From contig CAMQZC010000023.1 of assembly GCA_947039485.1 (NCBI GenBank), forward strand, positions 1 through 42,286: a stretch of DNA of 42,286 nucleotides. The letters are read 5' to 3'. Position 1 is the stretch's first letter; the number at the start of each line of letters is the position of its first letter. The notes beneath the pieces are model-generated. The model was not told the DNA's origin. It did no database searches and saw only the letters and a list, made by a program, of their open reading frames with translations. The DNA is from an uncultured Verrucomicrobiales bacterium. GTDB taxonomy: Bacteria; Verrucomicrobiota; Verrucomicrobiia; Verrucomicrobiales; Akkermansiaceae. The translations under genes were made by a program, and so were the position numbers. This document shows positions 14,480 through 23,692 of the stretch, piece by piece.

Positions 14480-15489
14480 GTTCTTCTCGCAAAGTGCTGG
14501 GCGGTCGTCTAGATGGACTGCTGCTGATGCTGCTACTGATGTTGCTCGGTGCAGTGCTGTTCACCTTTGGGGGTGATAAGGGGGAGCTCCAGCAGCTCGG
14601 GGCGCTACCTGAGCCAGAGAGCTACGCGCTTGCGCCTCAGCTTGCGCCACGGGTGAGTGATCCCAAGGCTGATGCGCCTCTGCGCTTTGTGATGTATAAT
14701 GTGCAGAATTATTTTGTGAAGGGGGAGCGTCAACGCTCGCGCTATGTTTGCCGTGCCAAGTCTGTGGCTTCTCGTAACGCGGTGGCCGAGGTGCTGAGCT
14801 CGGCTCGTCCCGATGTGGTTGGGCTCATTGAGATAGGCGGCAAGAGGGCGTTGGCGGATTTGCGTCAGCGTCTGGCAACGCTGGGGCTGGATTACCCCTA
14901 TTACCGCGTGTTGGATAGGCAGGGTGATGATCGTGCGCTAGCTATTCTCTCGAAGTACCCTCTGCTGGCGGATAATTCTAAGGCGCAGTATGGGATTTAT
15001 GGGCAGAAGCGTCGAAAGCTGCTGCGCGGCATCCTTGATGTTACCATTGGTTTGCCTGATGGGCGTGCTTACCGTGTTGTCGGCGCGCATCTCAAGTCGC
15101 AGGTCTCGGATAACAAGGCTGCTTCAGATAGCTTGAGGGGGCAAGAGGCACGCACTTTTGCGATGTATTTGCAGCGCAGCATGCGCGAGCATCCCATGCA
15201 GCCTCTGCTGCTCTTTGGTGATTGGAATGACAGCCCGAGTGCTCCGACTTTGGCGGTACTGGGACAGGGGCTCTCAAAGGATGCGGCAATGAGGCGTTTG
15301 ATTTCCATGGACTCCCGGGGGGAGGAATGGACGCATTATTATCGCCGGGGGCATCGTTATTTGATTTATGATCAGATTTATGTCAACAAAGCGCTCTCAG
15401 CTCGCCTAGGCTCTGCTCGGGCTGTGATTGATGTCCCTGTGAGTTCTCAGGCGAGTGATCATCGCGCTGTTTATTGTGAGTTGCTCTGA
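14476..15489 (+). CDS. endonuclease/exonuclease/phosphatase-family protein, membrane-anchored or secreted
   Basis: 337 residues. One N-terminal hydrophobic segment (about 13-31, LDGLLLMLLLMLLGAVLF) serves as signal anchor or signal peptide. The EEP fold follows: RFVMYNVQNYF, PDVVGLIEIGG (metal-binding Glu), AILSKYPLL, VGAHLKSQ, LLFGDWNDSPSAPTL (catalytic Asp-x-Asn) and SDHRAVYCEL at the end. All catalytic positions appear present. The substrate (nucleic acid, phosphoinositide or other phosphodiester) is unknown. It overlaps hemB by 4 nt. Its last 19 nt overlap the end of the convergent TPR gene. Confidence 0.87.
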   Translation: MSSSRKVLGGRLDGLLLMLLLMLLGAVLFTFGGDKGELQQLGALPEPESYALAPQLAPRVSDPKADAPLRFVMYNVQNYFVKGERQRSRYVCRAKSVASRNAVAEVLSSARPDVVGLIEIGGKRALADLRQRLATLGLDYPYYRVLDRQGDDRALAILSKYPLLADNSKAQYGIYGQKRRKLLRGILDVTIGLPDGRAYRVVGAHLKSQVSDNKAASDSLRGQEARTFAMYLQRSMREHPMQPLLLFGDWNDSPSAPTLAVLGQGLSKDAAMRRLISMDSRGEEWTHYYRRGHRYLIYDQIYVNKALSARLGSARAVIDVPVSSQASDHRAVYCELL

Positions 15490-17882
15490 CTACGTGGACT
15501 AGGCTTCTTGGTGACAAAACCTGTCTTCCGGATATGGTTAGCCCAGGAACGGAAGCTTCGTTGATGCTGCTGCGCTTGATTTGTATCTCCGAGCTTGGCG
15601 TTGTGCTGGGCTATCTTATCAGCTAGGTCGGCCGCCTTCTCATATTGCTTGAGCTTGAGGTGTTGATTGATGGCTCCAGCAGTGGCGATGTTGAGGATGT
15701 GCCAGTCGCCATTATTGAGTTTGTCCTTGCTATCTTTGATGTCACGGATGATATCGAGGAAGCACTCAAGCGATGTGCTGTGCTTGCCATAGCGGCTGTT
15801 GAGGCGTGCAAAGAGCAGTCGGGTACGGCTGCGCCATTCCTTTTTTAGTCTCTCGTCATTGCACATGAGGCTGCTGTAGTGGAGGGCGTTGCGCTCTGCG
15901 GCTGTTTGGTCGCCTCGGCTCAGTGCCCATGACTCTGCGAGTGTGGTGTAGGCGAGGCTGAGTTGCTCGGGGCTGAGTTTTTTATCCTCCTGCTGTCGCA
16001 GCAGCTGCTCCATAATGAGGCGCGCATCTTCTTCTCTCCCGATGCGCGTGAGTAGTCCTGCTGCGCGGATGAGGGCTGAGGCCTGCAGCTCCCCTGGGTA
16101 GTTGCTGCAATCTCGATAGAGCCCGATGGCTTGCATGATGGAGCTGAGGCTCACGAGCCTCTCCGTGGATAAGCCTGCGTGGAAGTAGGCGAGAGCCTTG
16201 GTCTCATCGGAATTGCTGTCTTGGGCAAGTTGCTTGAAGAGCTTGCTCGCCTCGCCAAACTTATGCTTCTCGATGAGCATATTGCCTAGATGCAGGCTGA
16301 GGATATCGCTCTGCTCGCGGCTGCTGCACTCGCTGAGACAGCGAGCGGCCTCGATGGTGGGTTTGACGGAATCAGGTAATTCTGCTTGGAAGGCAAGGGG
16401 GGCGAGTTTGAGACGCAGGGCGTAGTAGCGCGAGAGTGAATCAGAGCTCCAGCCATGACGATTGATTTTGTTGAGCTCAAGCTGTCGAGTGTAGGCGTCC
16501 TTGATGGAGCTATCTAGCTCCATCTCGATGAGATCCATCTCTAGCTCGGGCACGAGGGGGCTATCGGGGTAGCGATGGATGAGCTCAAGCGCATCCTCCT
16601 TGGCATTAGCCGGGCGTGGGCTCTGATTGAGGCGGAAGGCCGAGCGGCAGCTGAGTAGCTTGGCGTGCAGGGGGCTTCCTTTTGATTGGGTGATGATGCT
16701 CTGGGCGAGTTTGTTATCGCCTCTCCTCAGGCTGCAGAGTAGAAGATTGTGGATGGCTGCATCTTGGAGGGCTCCCTCAGATTGCTGGCTGCAGCGCTCG
16801 AAGTAGGAGGCCGCCTTGAGGTAATCACCCTGCTTGGCACAGATGGCACCGTGCAAAAAGAGGGCTAAGGCGCTATCACTCTCGCTGAGTTTGATGTACT
16901 GCTCCGCTCCGCTGATGTCACCTTGGTTGAAGAGGCGACGGCTTGTGTCAAGCGCGAGCTCCTTGCTGGCTCTCTCTTGGGGGGCGATGGCCATGGCGGT
17001 GTTGCTATGGCTGCGCTCGGAGCGCTCCTCTGGTTCCAGCGAGTGGAGGTAGAGGAGTGCTAGTGCGGCGCGTCTGGGCTTGTTTTGCTGGGAAACTTCG
17101 CCCCATTCCTTGAGCTGTTCGATGGCGTAGGCGCTTGTTGGGAAGGCTTGGTGGCAATGCAGGAGGCGCAGAGCCTCATCGATGAGCTTGGAGTCTGGGT
17201 AGCTGGAGATAAATTGGAGGAGGGTCTCCTCGCCCTTGCCCTCTGCATTTTCTAAGAGCAGTGGGGAGTCGATGGTCTGGTGGACTTCGCCCATGGCTTT
17301 GGCTCGGTCTTGCTCCTTTTGCCATGCGGCGATGTCGTAGTAGAGCTTGGCGGTCTTGAGTCGTAGCAGCTGCTTGAGCTGGTCGGATAGATCACTCTTT
17401 GCTAGTTCTGTACTGCGATTGAGGGCAGACTCAAACTTTTGTTCTAGGCGCAGGATATCGATGTCAAAGAGCGGGAGTAGCGCGGATATCTGATCTTGCT
17501 TGTTCTCCTTTTTGAGTTGCTCATAGAGACGCCGCGCTAATTCGCCCTCCTTATTTTGCTCAAGCAGGTTCTCGAGCCAGGCCGCTTTGGCGAGGCGCAC
17601 AATCTCTGGCTGCTTGGACTTGCTGAGCTTGTGTGCTATGAGCTCGAGTGAGAGCTCAGGTGATATGTGGGCGCAGTAGAGTAGCGCTTTGGCTGCTGAG
17701 GGGTAGAGCTCGCTGTCTTGAGGTATTTTACCTAGCTCAAAGCTGGCTGCATGGGGCTGATGCTGCTCGATGAGTTGACGCGCTTGCGCATAGCTTGCCT
17801 CATCACTCAGCGTCTCTGCGATGCAGGTGGATGCGATGCAGGTGATGCTCAAGAGCAGCTGGTTGAGGGGGGAGCGGCGCAT
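15471..17882 (-). CDS. large exported TPR-repeat protein
   Basis: 803 residues. The signal peptide is MRRSPLNQLLLSITCIASTC. The rest is alpha-helical, with many tetratricopeptide-like repeats (examples: FLHGAICAKQGDYLKAASYF, GNMLIEKHKFGEASKLFKQL, LAYFHAGLSTERL). It is probably a periplasmic or outer-membrane scaffold. No enzymatic motif was found. It is the last gene of an operon with an M23 peptidase (6 nt upstream) and a lipoprotein, suggesting an envelope or cell-wall role. It converges on the EEP gene with a 19-nt overlap of coding ends and leaves no room for an intergenic terminator. Confidence 0.88.
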   Translation of the reverse strand: MRRSPLNQLLLSITCIASTCIAETLSDEASYAQARQLIEQHQPHAASFELGKIPQDSELYPSAAKALLYCAHISPELSLELIAHKLSKSKQPEIVRLAKAAWLENLLEQNKEGELARRLYEQLKKENKQDQISALLPLFDIDILRLEQKFESALNRSTELAKSDLSDQLKQLLRLKTAKLYYDIAAWQKEQDRAKAMGEVHQTIDSPLLLENAEGKGEETLLQFISSYPDSKLIDEALRLLHCHQAFPTSAYAIEQLKEWGEVSQQNKPRRAALALLYLHSLEPEERSERSHSNTAMAIAPQERASKELALDTSRRLFNQGDISGAEQYIKLSESDSALALFLHGAICAKQGDYLKAASYFERCSQQSEGALQDAAIHNLLLCSLRRGDNKLAQSIITQSKGSPLHAKLLSCRSAFRLNQSPRPANAKEDALELIHRYPDSPLVPELEMDLIEMELDSSIKDAYTRQLELNKINRHGWSSDSLSRYYALRLKLAPLAFQAELPDSVKPTIEAARCLSECSSREQSDILSLHLGNMLIEKHKFGEASKLFKQLAQDSNSDETKALAYFHAGLSTERLVSLSSIMQAIGLYRDCSNYPGELQASALIRAAGLLTRIGREEDARLIMEQLLRQQEDKKLSPEQLSLAYTTLAESWALSRGDQTAAERNALHYSSLMCNDERLKKEWRSRTRLLFARLNSRYGKHSTSLECFLDIIRDIKDSKDKLNNGDWHILNIATAGAINQHLKLKQYEKAADLADKIAQHNAKLGDTNQAQQHQRSFRSWANHIRKTGFVTKKPSPRSQSNSQ

Positions 17883-17888
17883 AGCGAT

Positions 17889-18977
17889 TTAGGGCTTGTT
17901 CTTGCTGGGGTGCCAGAGGATGTTATTGATGAATCGTTTGCCATTGACGGTGAGAGCGGGGTTCTCACTGCTGTTTTTGAGGCGGTTCATCGTGACGTTT
18001 TGTTGGAGTGTGCACACGCTTTTGGTGCTCAATACTCTAGGTCTGCTGCAGGGCTCGCTGCTGGGATGTGCCTCAAGAGGTACGCCCTCAGCGGTGAATA
18101 CAAACTCAAGTGAGACAGGGGTTGGCTCGTTGGGCTTGCCCTTGTAGAGAAAGGGATGGCGCTCGAGCATATCTACCTTTTGGTAGGGGACGAGGATGCG
18201 GTACATGGGCTCGAGTCCTTGGAAGTACTTGCTGATGGAGACTGGCTTGTTGCCGCGGCTCTCCATCAGCAGGCGCTTGGGGTCAAAGCCAATGAGATTC
18301 ATCCCATTGAAGAAGGAGTGGACGTTGCTCTTGGGCGAGTACTTGGGGTAGTTTTTGTTTGCCATTAGCGCGACCTCAAGGTGGAGGTGGGCGCGGCGGC
18401 GGTTGAGTCCTGCGCCGCTATAGCCCATCTCTGCGATGATGCTCTTGGGCGTGACGCGCTCGCCTGCAACGCAGTTGATGCTGCGCAGGTGCGCATAGAG
18501 GCTAAAGATGACACCCTCTGGTACGCGGTGCCCGATGACGATGTAGCGACCGTAGTTGCTCCTGCCTGGGTTGGCTGAGACATAGACGACAAGTCCTGGA
18601 GCAATGGGATGGATGAGGTCGAGGGGCTCACCTCGCTCATCGCGGTGCATGGGCATCACATCGATGCCCTCGTGCATGCGGCTATACATGATGGAATTAT
18701 CACTAGCGCGGAAGGCGTTGCGGGTGAATCCGTAGTCGCCACCCTTCCAAGGGCGGCTCTCGACACCCTCAAACTTACGGTCGACATACATGAAGAAGTT
18801 CTCGGGGTTTCCGCTAAAGAGCTCCTTATTGCCGGTTGGTAGGCTGTAGCTCAGGTCACGTACTTGTGTGGGTGCAGTTGCTCTAGGGGCAGCATCTGTA
18901 GCCTGAGCGGGGATTAGGCTACAGAGGAGCATCAGGGCCGCAGCGCATCGGATAGCGTAGCTGAAGAGGGGCTTCAT
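17889..18977 (-). CDS. M23-family peptidase (LytM/peptidoglycan endopeptidase type)
   Basis: 362 residues. A signal peptide (AALMLLCSLIPAQA, cleaved near 26) is followed by the M23 domain at about 100-215. It shows SRMHEGIDVMP (zinc His and Asp), YGRYIVIGHRVPEGVIFSLYAHL in part (IVIGHRV, LYAHL) and RRAHLHLEVAL (HxH). All zinc ligands are in place, so an active endopeptidase that cuts peptidoglycan cross-links is likely. The C-terminal 150 residues are unassigned and predicted beta-rich. Its ATG overlaps the preceding lipoprotein stop by 4 nt, and the TPR gene follows 6 nt later. Confidence 0.9.
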   Translation of the reverse strand: MKPLFSYAIRCAAALMLLCSLIPAQATDAAPRATAPTQVRDLSYSLPTGNKELFSGNPENFFMYVDRKFEGVESRPWKGGDYGFTRNAFRASDNSIMYSRMHEGIDVMPMHRDERGEPLDLIHPIAPGLVVYVSANPGRSNYGRYIVIGHRVPEGVIFSLYAHLRSINCVAGERVTPKSIIAEMGYSGAGLNRRRAHLHLEVALMANKNYPKYSPKSNVHSFFNGMNLIGFDPKRLLMESRGNKPVSISKYFQGLEPMYRILVPYQKVDMLERHPFLYKGKPNEPTPVSLEFVFTAEGVPLEAHPSSEPCSRPRVLSTKSVCTLQQNVTMNRLKNSSENPALTVNGKRFINNILWHPSKNKP

Positions 18978-19543
18978 TGATGTTGTAAGATTTCAGGGAT
19001 GACGCGACCTTGCATATCACGTTTCTGCTTGGCGGCGTCCTTGAAGGTTGGGAGCGGGCGTGGGTTCTCCTCTAAGTAGCGAGGTATCTCAAGCTCTGGT
19101 TTGAGAGGGGGGGTTACCTCGGAGATGCGGCGCAGGTCATAGCCATTGAGCCCACCCCAGATGATGAGCTTGCCATCGTTGATTGCAGATGTAATTGTTT
19201 GAGGCTCAAAAGCGAGTCCACCAGCAATAGGCAGAATGAGCTTGCCCCTATTCTGGGCGGTTGTGGTAAAGAGTCTCGTCTGCGCCTCTGGCGAGGCATG
19301 GAGCGTGATACCGTAGGAGCCATCAGGGTTGGTAAAGGAGCTGAAACTTGCAAACTGGTTGAGTGTAAGCATGGGAAGGCGGTCATAGTGTTTGCCGTTA
19401 TACATTGTAACAAAGGCAGAGCCGCCCTCTGCGCCATCAGCCTGAGTGAGGAACATGAGGGTGTAGGGGTCCTCCTTGCAGGAGCTCAGCAAAAGGCTCA
19501 GGGAGGCAGCGGCAATGCCGCTGAGGAGTTGAAGGTGTTTCAT
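18974..19543 (-). CDS. lipoprotein of unknown function
   Basis: 189 residues from the ATG at 19543. The signal MKHLQLLSGIAAASLSLLLSSC ends in a lipobox LLSSC. The body is beta-rich (for example ILPIAGGLAFEPQTI, LIIWGGLNGYDLRRI) and has no motif that I recognise. An ATG five codons upstream (19558) is possible but would place extra uncharged residues before the signal. It is the first gene of the lipoprotein-M23-TPR operon, and its stop overlaps the M23 start (ATGA). Confidence 0.8.
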   Translation of the reverse strand: MKHLQLLSGIAAASLSLLLSSCKEDPYTLMFLTQADGAEGGSAFVTMYNGKHYDRLPMLTLNQFASFSSFTNPDGSYGITLHASPEAQTRLFTTTAQNRGKLILPIAGGLAFEPQTITSAINDGKLIIWGGLNGYDLRRISEVTPPLKPELEIPRYLEENPRPLPTFKDAAKQKRDMQGRVIPEILQHQ

Positions 19544-19655
19544 AAGGGGAGAATGCAATGAGGTATTTCTACTTCATGGTATCATTTTTTGTAGCTGGAA
19601 TCTAGCCCAAAATGCCGAGACTGTCGGGATTGTTAAGCTGTCCTTACTTCTCTGC

Positions 19656-19687
19656 AAAAAAAAGGCGGCCCATTACTGGACCGCCTT
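19656..19687 (-). terminator. Rho-independent terminator of cysK-thiE-thiM
   Basis: 11-bp stem with one mismatch (19662-19672 with 19677-19687), loop TTAC, and a run of eight T on the minus strand. It lies 29 bases past the thiM stop. Confidence 0.92.
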
Positions 19688-19716
19688 GCTGTGTTGAATA
19701 ATAGGCTCTACTTGGC

Positions 19717-20532
19717 TTAGATCTGCTGCAGGTTGAGGATGCTCTCAATCTCCTCGGGCTCGATGGCATCGAGCTCATCGAGCAGGCTCTGGGCAAAGCT
19801 GCCAGGGCGAGAGGTGATGGCAGCGGCGCGCTCACCTGCGATGCCGAGGATGGCGGAGCAGGCGGCGGCGGCCTCAAGTGGGCTCTGGGCGCAGGCGCAA
19901 CAGGCCGCCGCGAGGGCTCCCATGGCGCAGCCAACACCTGTTACGCGTGTCATGAGGGGGTGCCCATGGGTCAGCGCGTAGCTGTAGACACCATCGCTGA
20001 TGTAGTCAATTTCACCCGTGAGCAGCACGCAGCAACGTGCACTCCGTGCGAGGCTTTGGGCGGCATGGATGGCCTCATGGCTCTCGGCCTGACTCTCTGG
20101 TCCGCGTGCCTGCTGTTCTCTAGCGCTGATGTCATCTGCCATCGCGAGTATCTCAGAGGCGTTGCCGCGGATGAGTGTGGGGCGGTAGCTGAGCAGCTCG
20201 CGAGCGAATTGCGTGCGAAATTGCAGCAGTCCGACAGCCACGGGATCAAGCACCCAGGGTATCTTGCATTCCTGTGCTACTTGGACAGCGTGGCGCATAG
20301 CGTCAGCTTGCTCGTGACTCAGGGTGCCTAGATTGATGAGTAGTCCACTGGTGCCGGCGCGCAGCATGTCCTCGATTTCCTCACGGTCGACGAGCATGGC
20401 TGGCACAGCTCCAATAGCGTAGAGCATGTTGGCCGTCAAGCTCTGTACAACGTTGTTGGTGAGGCTGAGGATGAGGGGGCGTTGCTCGCGGATGCGGCTC
20501 AGTACCTCACAGGGGGCTGTGCTGATGTTCAT
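19717..20532 (-). CDS. thiM: hydroxyethylthiazole kinase
   Basis: 271 residues, normal length. It phosphorylates 4-methyl-5-(2-hydroxyethyl)thiazole for thiamine salvage. Family features: LSLTNNVVQSLTANMLYAIGA near the start (NNVVQ and AIGA), LLINLGTL, WVLDPVAVG, IRGNASEILA (the NASE motif), and the C-terminal GVGCAMGALAAACCA phosphate-binding segment with its catalytic Cys. It follows thiE by 3 nt and ends with the operon terminator. Confidence 0.97.
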   Translation of the reverse strand: MNISTAPCEVLSRIREQRPLILSLTNNVVQSLTANMLYAIGAVPAMLVDREEIEDMLRAGTSGLLINLGTLSHEQADAMRHAVQVAQECKIPWVLDPVAVGLLQFRTQFARELLSYRPTLIRGNASEILAMADDISAREQQARGPESQAESHEAIHAAQSLARSARCCVLLTGEIDYISDGVYSYALTHGHPLMTRVTGVGCAMGALAAACCACAQSPLEAAAACSAILGIAGERAAAITSRPGSFAQSLLDELDAIEPEEIESILNLQQI

Positions 20533-20535
20533 GGA

Positions 20536-21150
20536 TTAGCAGAGGGCTTGGGCTGCGCGGCAGGGGTCGACATCTGCGCAGATGGCTGAGACGACGGCAA
20601 TGCCAGCTGCAGCGCCTCGGCTGCGGATTTCGCATGCGCGCTCGCCATCAATGCCGCCGATGGCGACCACGGGGAGGCTGGTGAGTGTGCAGAGCTCGCA
20701 GAAGAGATCGATGCCAAGGGCTGGCGCGGCATTCATCTTGGAGATGGTGGGAAAGACGGGTCCCATGCCGATGTAGTCGAGCTGCTCCGTGGGCACGGCT
20801 AGCATTTGTTCGCGTGTGGAGACTGAGAGACCTATAATCTTCTCAGGCCCGAGGGCTGCGCGCGCCTCGGCGGCAGGGACGTCATTTTGACCGATATGCA
20901 GACCATCGGCATCAATCTCAAGGGCTAGCTCAAGGTTGTTGTTGATGATGAGGGGGATGTTTTTCTCTCGCAGCAGGGCTTGGAGGGGCAGGAGCTCGGC
21001 TAAGATTTGCTCGCGATTGGGGTTCTCGCTGCGGTACTGGACGATGCTAACGCCACCGGCGATGGCTTCGCGTACGCTTTCGAGGAGTCCGATGCGGCAT
21101 TTGCTTGCCTCATCGGTGACGAGGTAGAGATGGAGTGTCTGGGGTTTCAT
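20536..21150 (-). CDS. thiE: thiamine-phosphate synthase
   Basis: 204 residues. It joins the thiazole and pyrimidine phosphates to thiamine phosphate. TIM-barrel motifs: VQYRSEN (pyrophosphate and pyrimidine site), PLIINNNLELALEIDADGLHIGQNDVP in parts (IINNN, GLHIGQND), GLSVSTREQM, DYIGMGPVFPT and VVAIGGID. The gene sits between cysK (4-nt overlap) and thiM (3-nt gap). The set looks like thiamine salvage and not a complete de novo pathway. No TPP riboswitch was recognised upstream of the operon. Confidence 0.97.
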   Translation of the reverse strand: MKPQTLHLYLVTDEASKCRIGLLESVREAIAGGVSIVQYRSENPNREQILAELLPLQALLREKNIPLIINNNLELALEIDADGLHIGQNDVPAAEARAALGPEKIIGLSVSTREQMLAVPTEQLDYIGMGPVFPTISKMNAAPALGIDLFCELCTLTSLPVVAIGGIDGERACEIRSRGAAAGIAVVSAICADVDPCRAAQALC

Positions 21151-22076
21151 GATAAAAAAAGGTCTGTGGAGTAGTAACGGTCAGCGGAGTCGGGGAGGAT
21201 GACGACGATGAGTTTGCCCGCGTTCTCAGGTCGCTGGGCGACTAGGGTTGCGGCATGCAGGGCGGCTCCTGAGGAGACGCCGCAGAGTACACCCTCGCTC
21301 TGGGCGAGTGCGCGACCTGTGGCAAAAGCATCCTCATTGCTCACCCCGATGACTTCATCGTAGGAGCTGGTGTCGAGGGTGGTTGGCACAAAGCCTGCTC
21401 CAATACCTTGGATGCGGTGTGGGCCGGGGCTACCACCGCTGAGGATGGGGGAGTCGGCTGGCTCGACGGCGATGACTTGGATATTGGGCTTGAGCTTGCG
21501 TAGGGTCGAGCTCAGACCTGAGATGGTGCCACCTGTGCCTACCCCTGCAATGACGATGTCTACGGCTCCCTCGGTGTCTTTCCATACTTCGGGGGCGGTG
21601 CTGGTCTCGTGCATGGTGCCGTTGACGGGGCTGGTGAATTGACCGGGTATGAAGGAGCCCTCAATGCTCGCCGCGAGTTCATCAGCGCGAGCGATGGCTC
21701 CCTTCATGCCGAGGCTTCCCTCGGTGAGAACGACCTCAGCGCCGTAGGCCTTGAGGATGTTGCGTCGCTCAAGGGTCATGGTCTCGGGCATGGTGAGGAT
21801 GCAGCGGTAGCCTTTGGATGCAGCGATGGCTGCGAGTCCGATGCCTGTGTTGCCGCTGGTGGGCTCGATGATGGTGGAGCCCTCCTTGAGGATGCCGCGC
21901 GCCTCAGCGTCAAAGATGAGGGCCTTGGCGAGGCGATCCTTGACACTGCCAGTGGGGTTGAGGTACTCAAGTTTCCCTGCAATTTTTGCTTGGAGTTTGA
22001 GCTTGGCTGTGTAGCTGTTAAGATAGAGGAGGGGGGTGCCGCCGATGAGTTCGCTGATGGATTGATGACTGCTCAT
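21147..22076 (-). CDS. cysK: cysteine synthase A (O-acetylserine sulfhydrylase)
   Basis: 309 residues. This PLP enzyme makes cysteine from O-acetylserine and sulfide. The PLP lysine lies in NPTGSVKDRLA. The substrate loop is EPTSGNTGIGLA, the phosphate-binding loop GVGTGGTISG, and GVSSGAALHAA is near the C-terminus. It is the first gene of an operon with thiE and thiM. Cysteine is the ultimate source of thiazole sulfur, a reasonable but unproven reason for the linkage. It overlaps thiE by 4 nt. Confidence 0.97.
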   Translation of the reverse strand: MSSHQSISELIGGTPLLYLNSYTAKLKLQAKIAGKLEYLNPTGSVKDRLAKALIFDAEARGILKEGSTIIEPTSGNTGIGLAAIAASKGYRCILTMPETMTLERRNILKAYGAEVVLTEGSLGMKGAIARADELAASIEGSFIPGQFTSPVNGTMHETSTAPEVWKDTEGAVDIVIAGVGTGGTISGLSSTLRKLKPNIQVIAVEPADSPILSGGSPGPHRIQGIGAGFVPTTLDTSSYDEVIGVSNEDAFATGRALAQSEGVLCGVSSGAALHAATLVAQRPENAGKLIVVILPDSADRYYSTDLFLS

Positions 22077-22150
22077 ATGAGGAGAATTGAAGGTGTCGTG
22101 TGTGTACTTGTGTTGATTTTACTAGATTGTGCCGTTACTGACCAGCCTTT

Positions 22151-22182
22151 ATATCCAAGGACTGAAATCAATCCTTGGATAT
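22151..22182 (-). terminator. hairpin after metY, likely terminator
   Basis: Perfect 11-bp stem ATATCCAAGGA (22151-22161 with 22172-22182) and a 10-nt loop, 39 bases past the metY stop. There is no good T tract, so termination efficiency is uncertain. Confidence 0.55.
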
Positions 22183-22221
22183 GCTCTTGTACTATTGGGT
22201 AGTTGGGAGCTTTGGCTTGCC

Positions 22222-23511
22222 TTAAACGATCTTTTCTAAGGCCTGTTGGAGGTCCTCGATGATGTCATCGATATGCTCTGTGCCTATAGAAAGGCGGATG
22301 GTGTGCTCAGTGATGCCTGTGGCTTGCAACTCCAGCGGACTGAGCTGTGCGTGCGTGGTTGAGGCAGGGTGAATGACGAGGCTCTTGACGTCTGCGACGT
22401 TGGCAAGCAGGGAGAAGAGATTGAGACTCTCGCTCAATTTCTGCGCGGCGGCGCCATCTCCCTTGAGCTCGAAGCTAAAGATGCTCCCTGCCCCCTTGGG
22501 GTAGTACTGCTTGTAGAGCTCGTGCGTGGGCTGATTTGGCTGGCAGGGGTGGCTCACGGAGCTCACGGCAGGGTGGGCGATGAGGTAGTCAACCACCTTG
22601 AGCGCATTCTCCACATGTCGTTCGACACGCAGGGATAGGGTCTCAAGACCTTGCAGCAGTAAAAAGGAGTTGAAGGGGCTCAGCGCCGCGCCTGTGTCGC
22701 GCAGCAGCGTGGCGCGGATTTTGGTGATATAGGCAAGGGTGCCGCAGGCCTCCGCAAAGATGAGTCCGTGATAGCTTGCGTTGGGCTTGCTGATGCCGGG
22801 GAACTTGGCATTTTGCGTCCAGTCAAACTTGCCAGAATCCACGATGACTCCGCCCATGACGCTGCCGTGACCTCCGATGAACTTAGTGGCGCTGTGGATG
22901 ACAACATCTGCTCCATGCTCGATGGGGCGGCAGAGGTAGGGGGTGGCAAATGTGCTATCCACGATGAGGGGGATACCGTGGCGGTGGGCTATCTCAGCTA
23001 CGCCTGCGATGTCGCTCACGTCACTGTGGGGGTTGCCCAGACTTTCGATGTAGATGGCCTTGGTGTTTTCTTGGATGGCATCTTCAAAGTTTGCCAGCTT
23101 CTCGCCATGGACAAAGCTTGTGCTAATACCGATCTCCTTGAATGTGTTGGCGAATAGGTTGTGCGTGCCTCCATAGAGGCGATTGTCGGTGACAATATGG
23201 TCGCCTGCTGTGGCTATGTTGCGGATGGCGTAGTCGATGGCGGCTGAGCCTGTCGCTACGGCGAGTGCGGCTACGCCTCCTTCCAGTGCAGCCATGCGCT
23301 GCTCAAATACATCTGAGGTCGGATTCATGAGGCGGCTATAGATGTTGCCCGGCTCCGTGAGCGCAAAGCGGCCAGCGGCTGTCGCTGCGTCTTTGAAAAC
23401 GTAGGAGGTGGTGGCGTAGATGGGCACGGCGCGCGCGTCTGTCGTGGGGTCGGCCTCTTCTTGCCCCACGTGAACTTGCTTTGTTTCGAATCGATAGTTC
23501 TTTGTCATCAC
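22222..23511 (-). CDS. metY: O-acetylhomoserine sulfhydrylase / aminocarboxypropyltransferase
   Basis: 429 residues, the usual length for this Cys/Met-metabolism PLP enzyme. It makes homocysteine (or methionine from methanethiol) from O-acetylhomoserine. Motifs: [13 protein letters not shown] at the N-terminus, [10 protein letters not shown] (PLP phosphate site), the [13 protein letters not shown] loop, [13 protein letters not shown], and the PLP lysine in [16 protein letters not shown]. The long insertion after [13 protein letters not shown] separates OAH sulfhydrylases from cystathionine enzymes. It starts ATGATG (23511 or 23508). It has its own promoter and no SAM riboswitch that I can recognise. 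Confidence 0.95.
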   Translation of the reverse strand: MMTKNYRFETKQVHVGQEEADPTTDARAVPIYATTSYVFKDAATAAGRFALTEPGNIYSRLMNPTSDVFEQRMAALEGGVAALAVATGSAAIDYAIRNIATAGDHIVTDNRLYGGTHNLFANTFKEIGISTSFVHGEKLANFEDAIQENTKAIYIESLGNPHSDVSDIAGVAEIAHRHGIPLIVDSTFATPYLCRPIEHGADVVIHSATKFIGGHGSVMGGVIVDSGKFDWTQNAKFPGISKPNASYHGLIFAEACGTLAYITKIRATLLRDTGAALSPFNSFLLLQGLETLSLRVERHVENALKVVDYLIAHPAVSSVSHPCQPNQPTHELYKQYYPKGAGSIFSFELKGDGAAAQKLSESLNLFSLLANVADVKSLVIHPASTTHAQLSPLELQATGITEHTIRLSIGTEHIDDIIEDLQQALEKIV

Positions 23512-23551
23512 TGTATTCTTTAAACCCTATCGTTATCATAGGAGTTAAGGG

Positions 23552-23580
23552 ATGGTAGCTCAAATAGCTGATCTAGTCAA
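23552..23580 (-). promoter_or_regulatory. probable promoter of metY
   Basis: Minus strand: -35 TTGACT (23575-23580), 17-bp spacer, -10 TACCAT (23552-23557). The leader of about 35 nt contains a small hairpin CCTAT-N7-ATAGG. Confidence 0.5.
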
Positions 23581-23626
23581 GTGGTTTTAATTGCATGCAT
23601 AAAAATACAGAGCATGGGATAGATGG

Positions 23627-23655
23627 TTGACTTCCTCTCTAGGCTCTGCTAGGAT
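23627..23655 (+). promoter_or_regulatory. promoter of the pseudokinase-like gene
   Basis: -35 TTGACT (23627-23632), 17-bp spacer ending TGC, -10 TAGGAT (23650-23655). The leader to the ATG at 23693 is about 30 nt. Confidence 0.65.
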
Positions 23656-23692
23656 GCTTCCATTGCTGTTGAAAATTTAATTTTGCTCTGCC

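Noticed and set aside
22077..22221. TPP riboswitch upstream of cysK-thiE-thiM
   Set aside because: The conserved CTGAGA and ACC-CTTTGAACCTGA elements are not found on the minus strand.
23512..23692. SAM riboswitch in the metY leader
   Set aside because: The leader is only about 35 nt from the best promoter and shows just one small hairpin.
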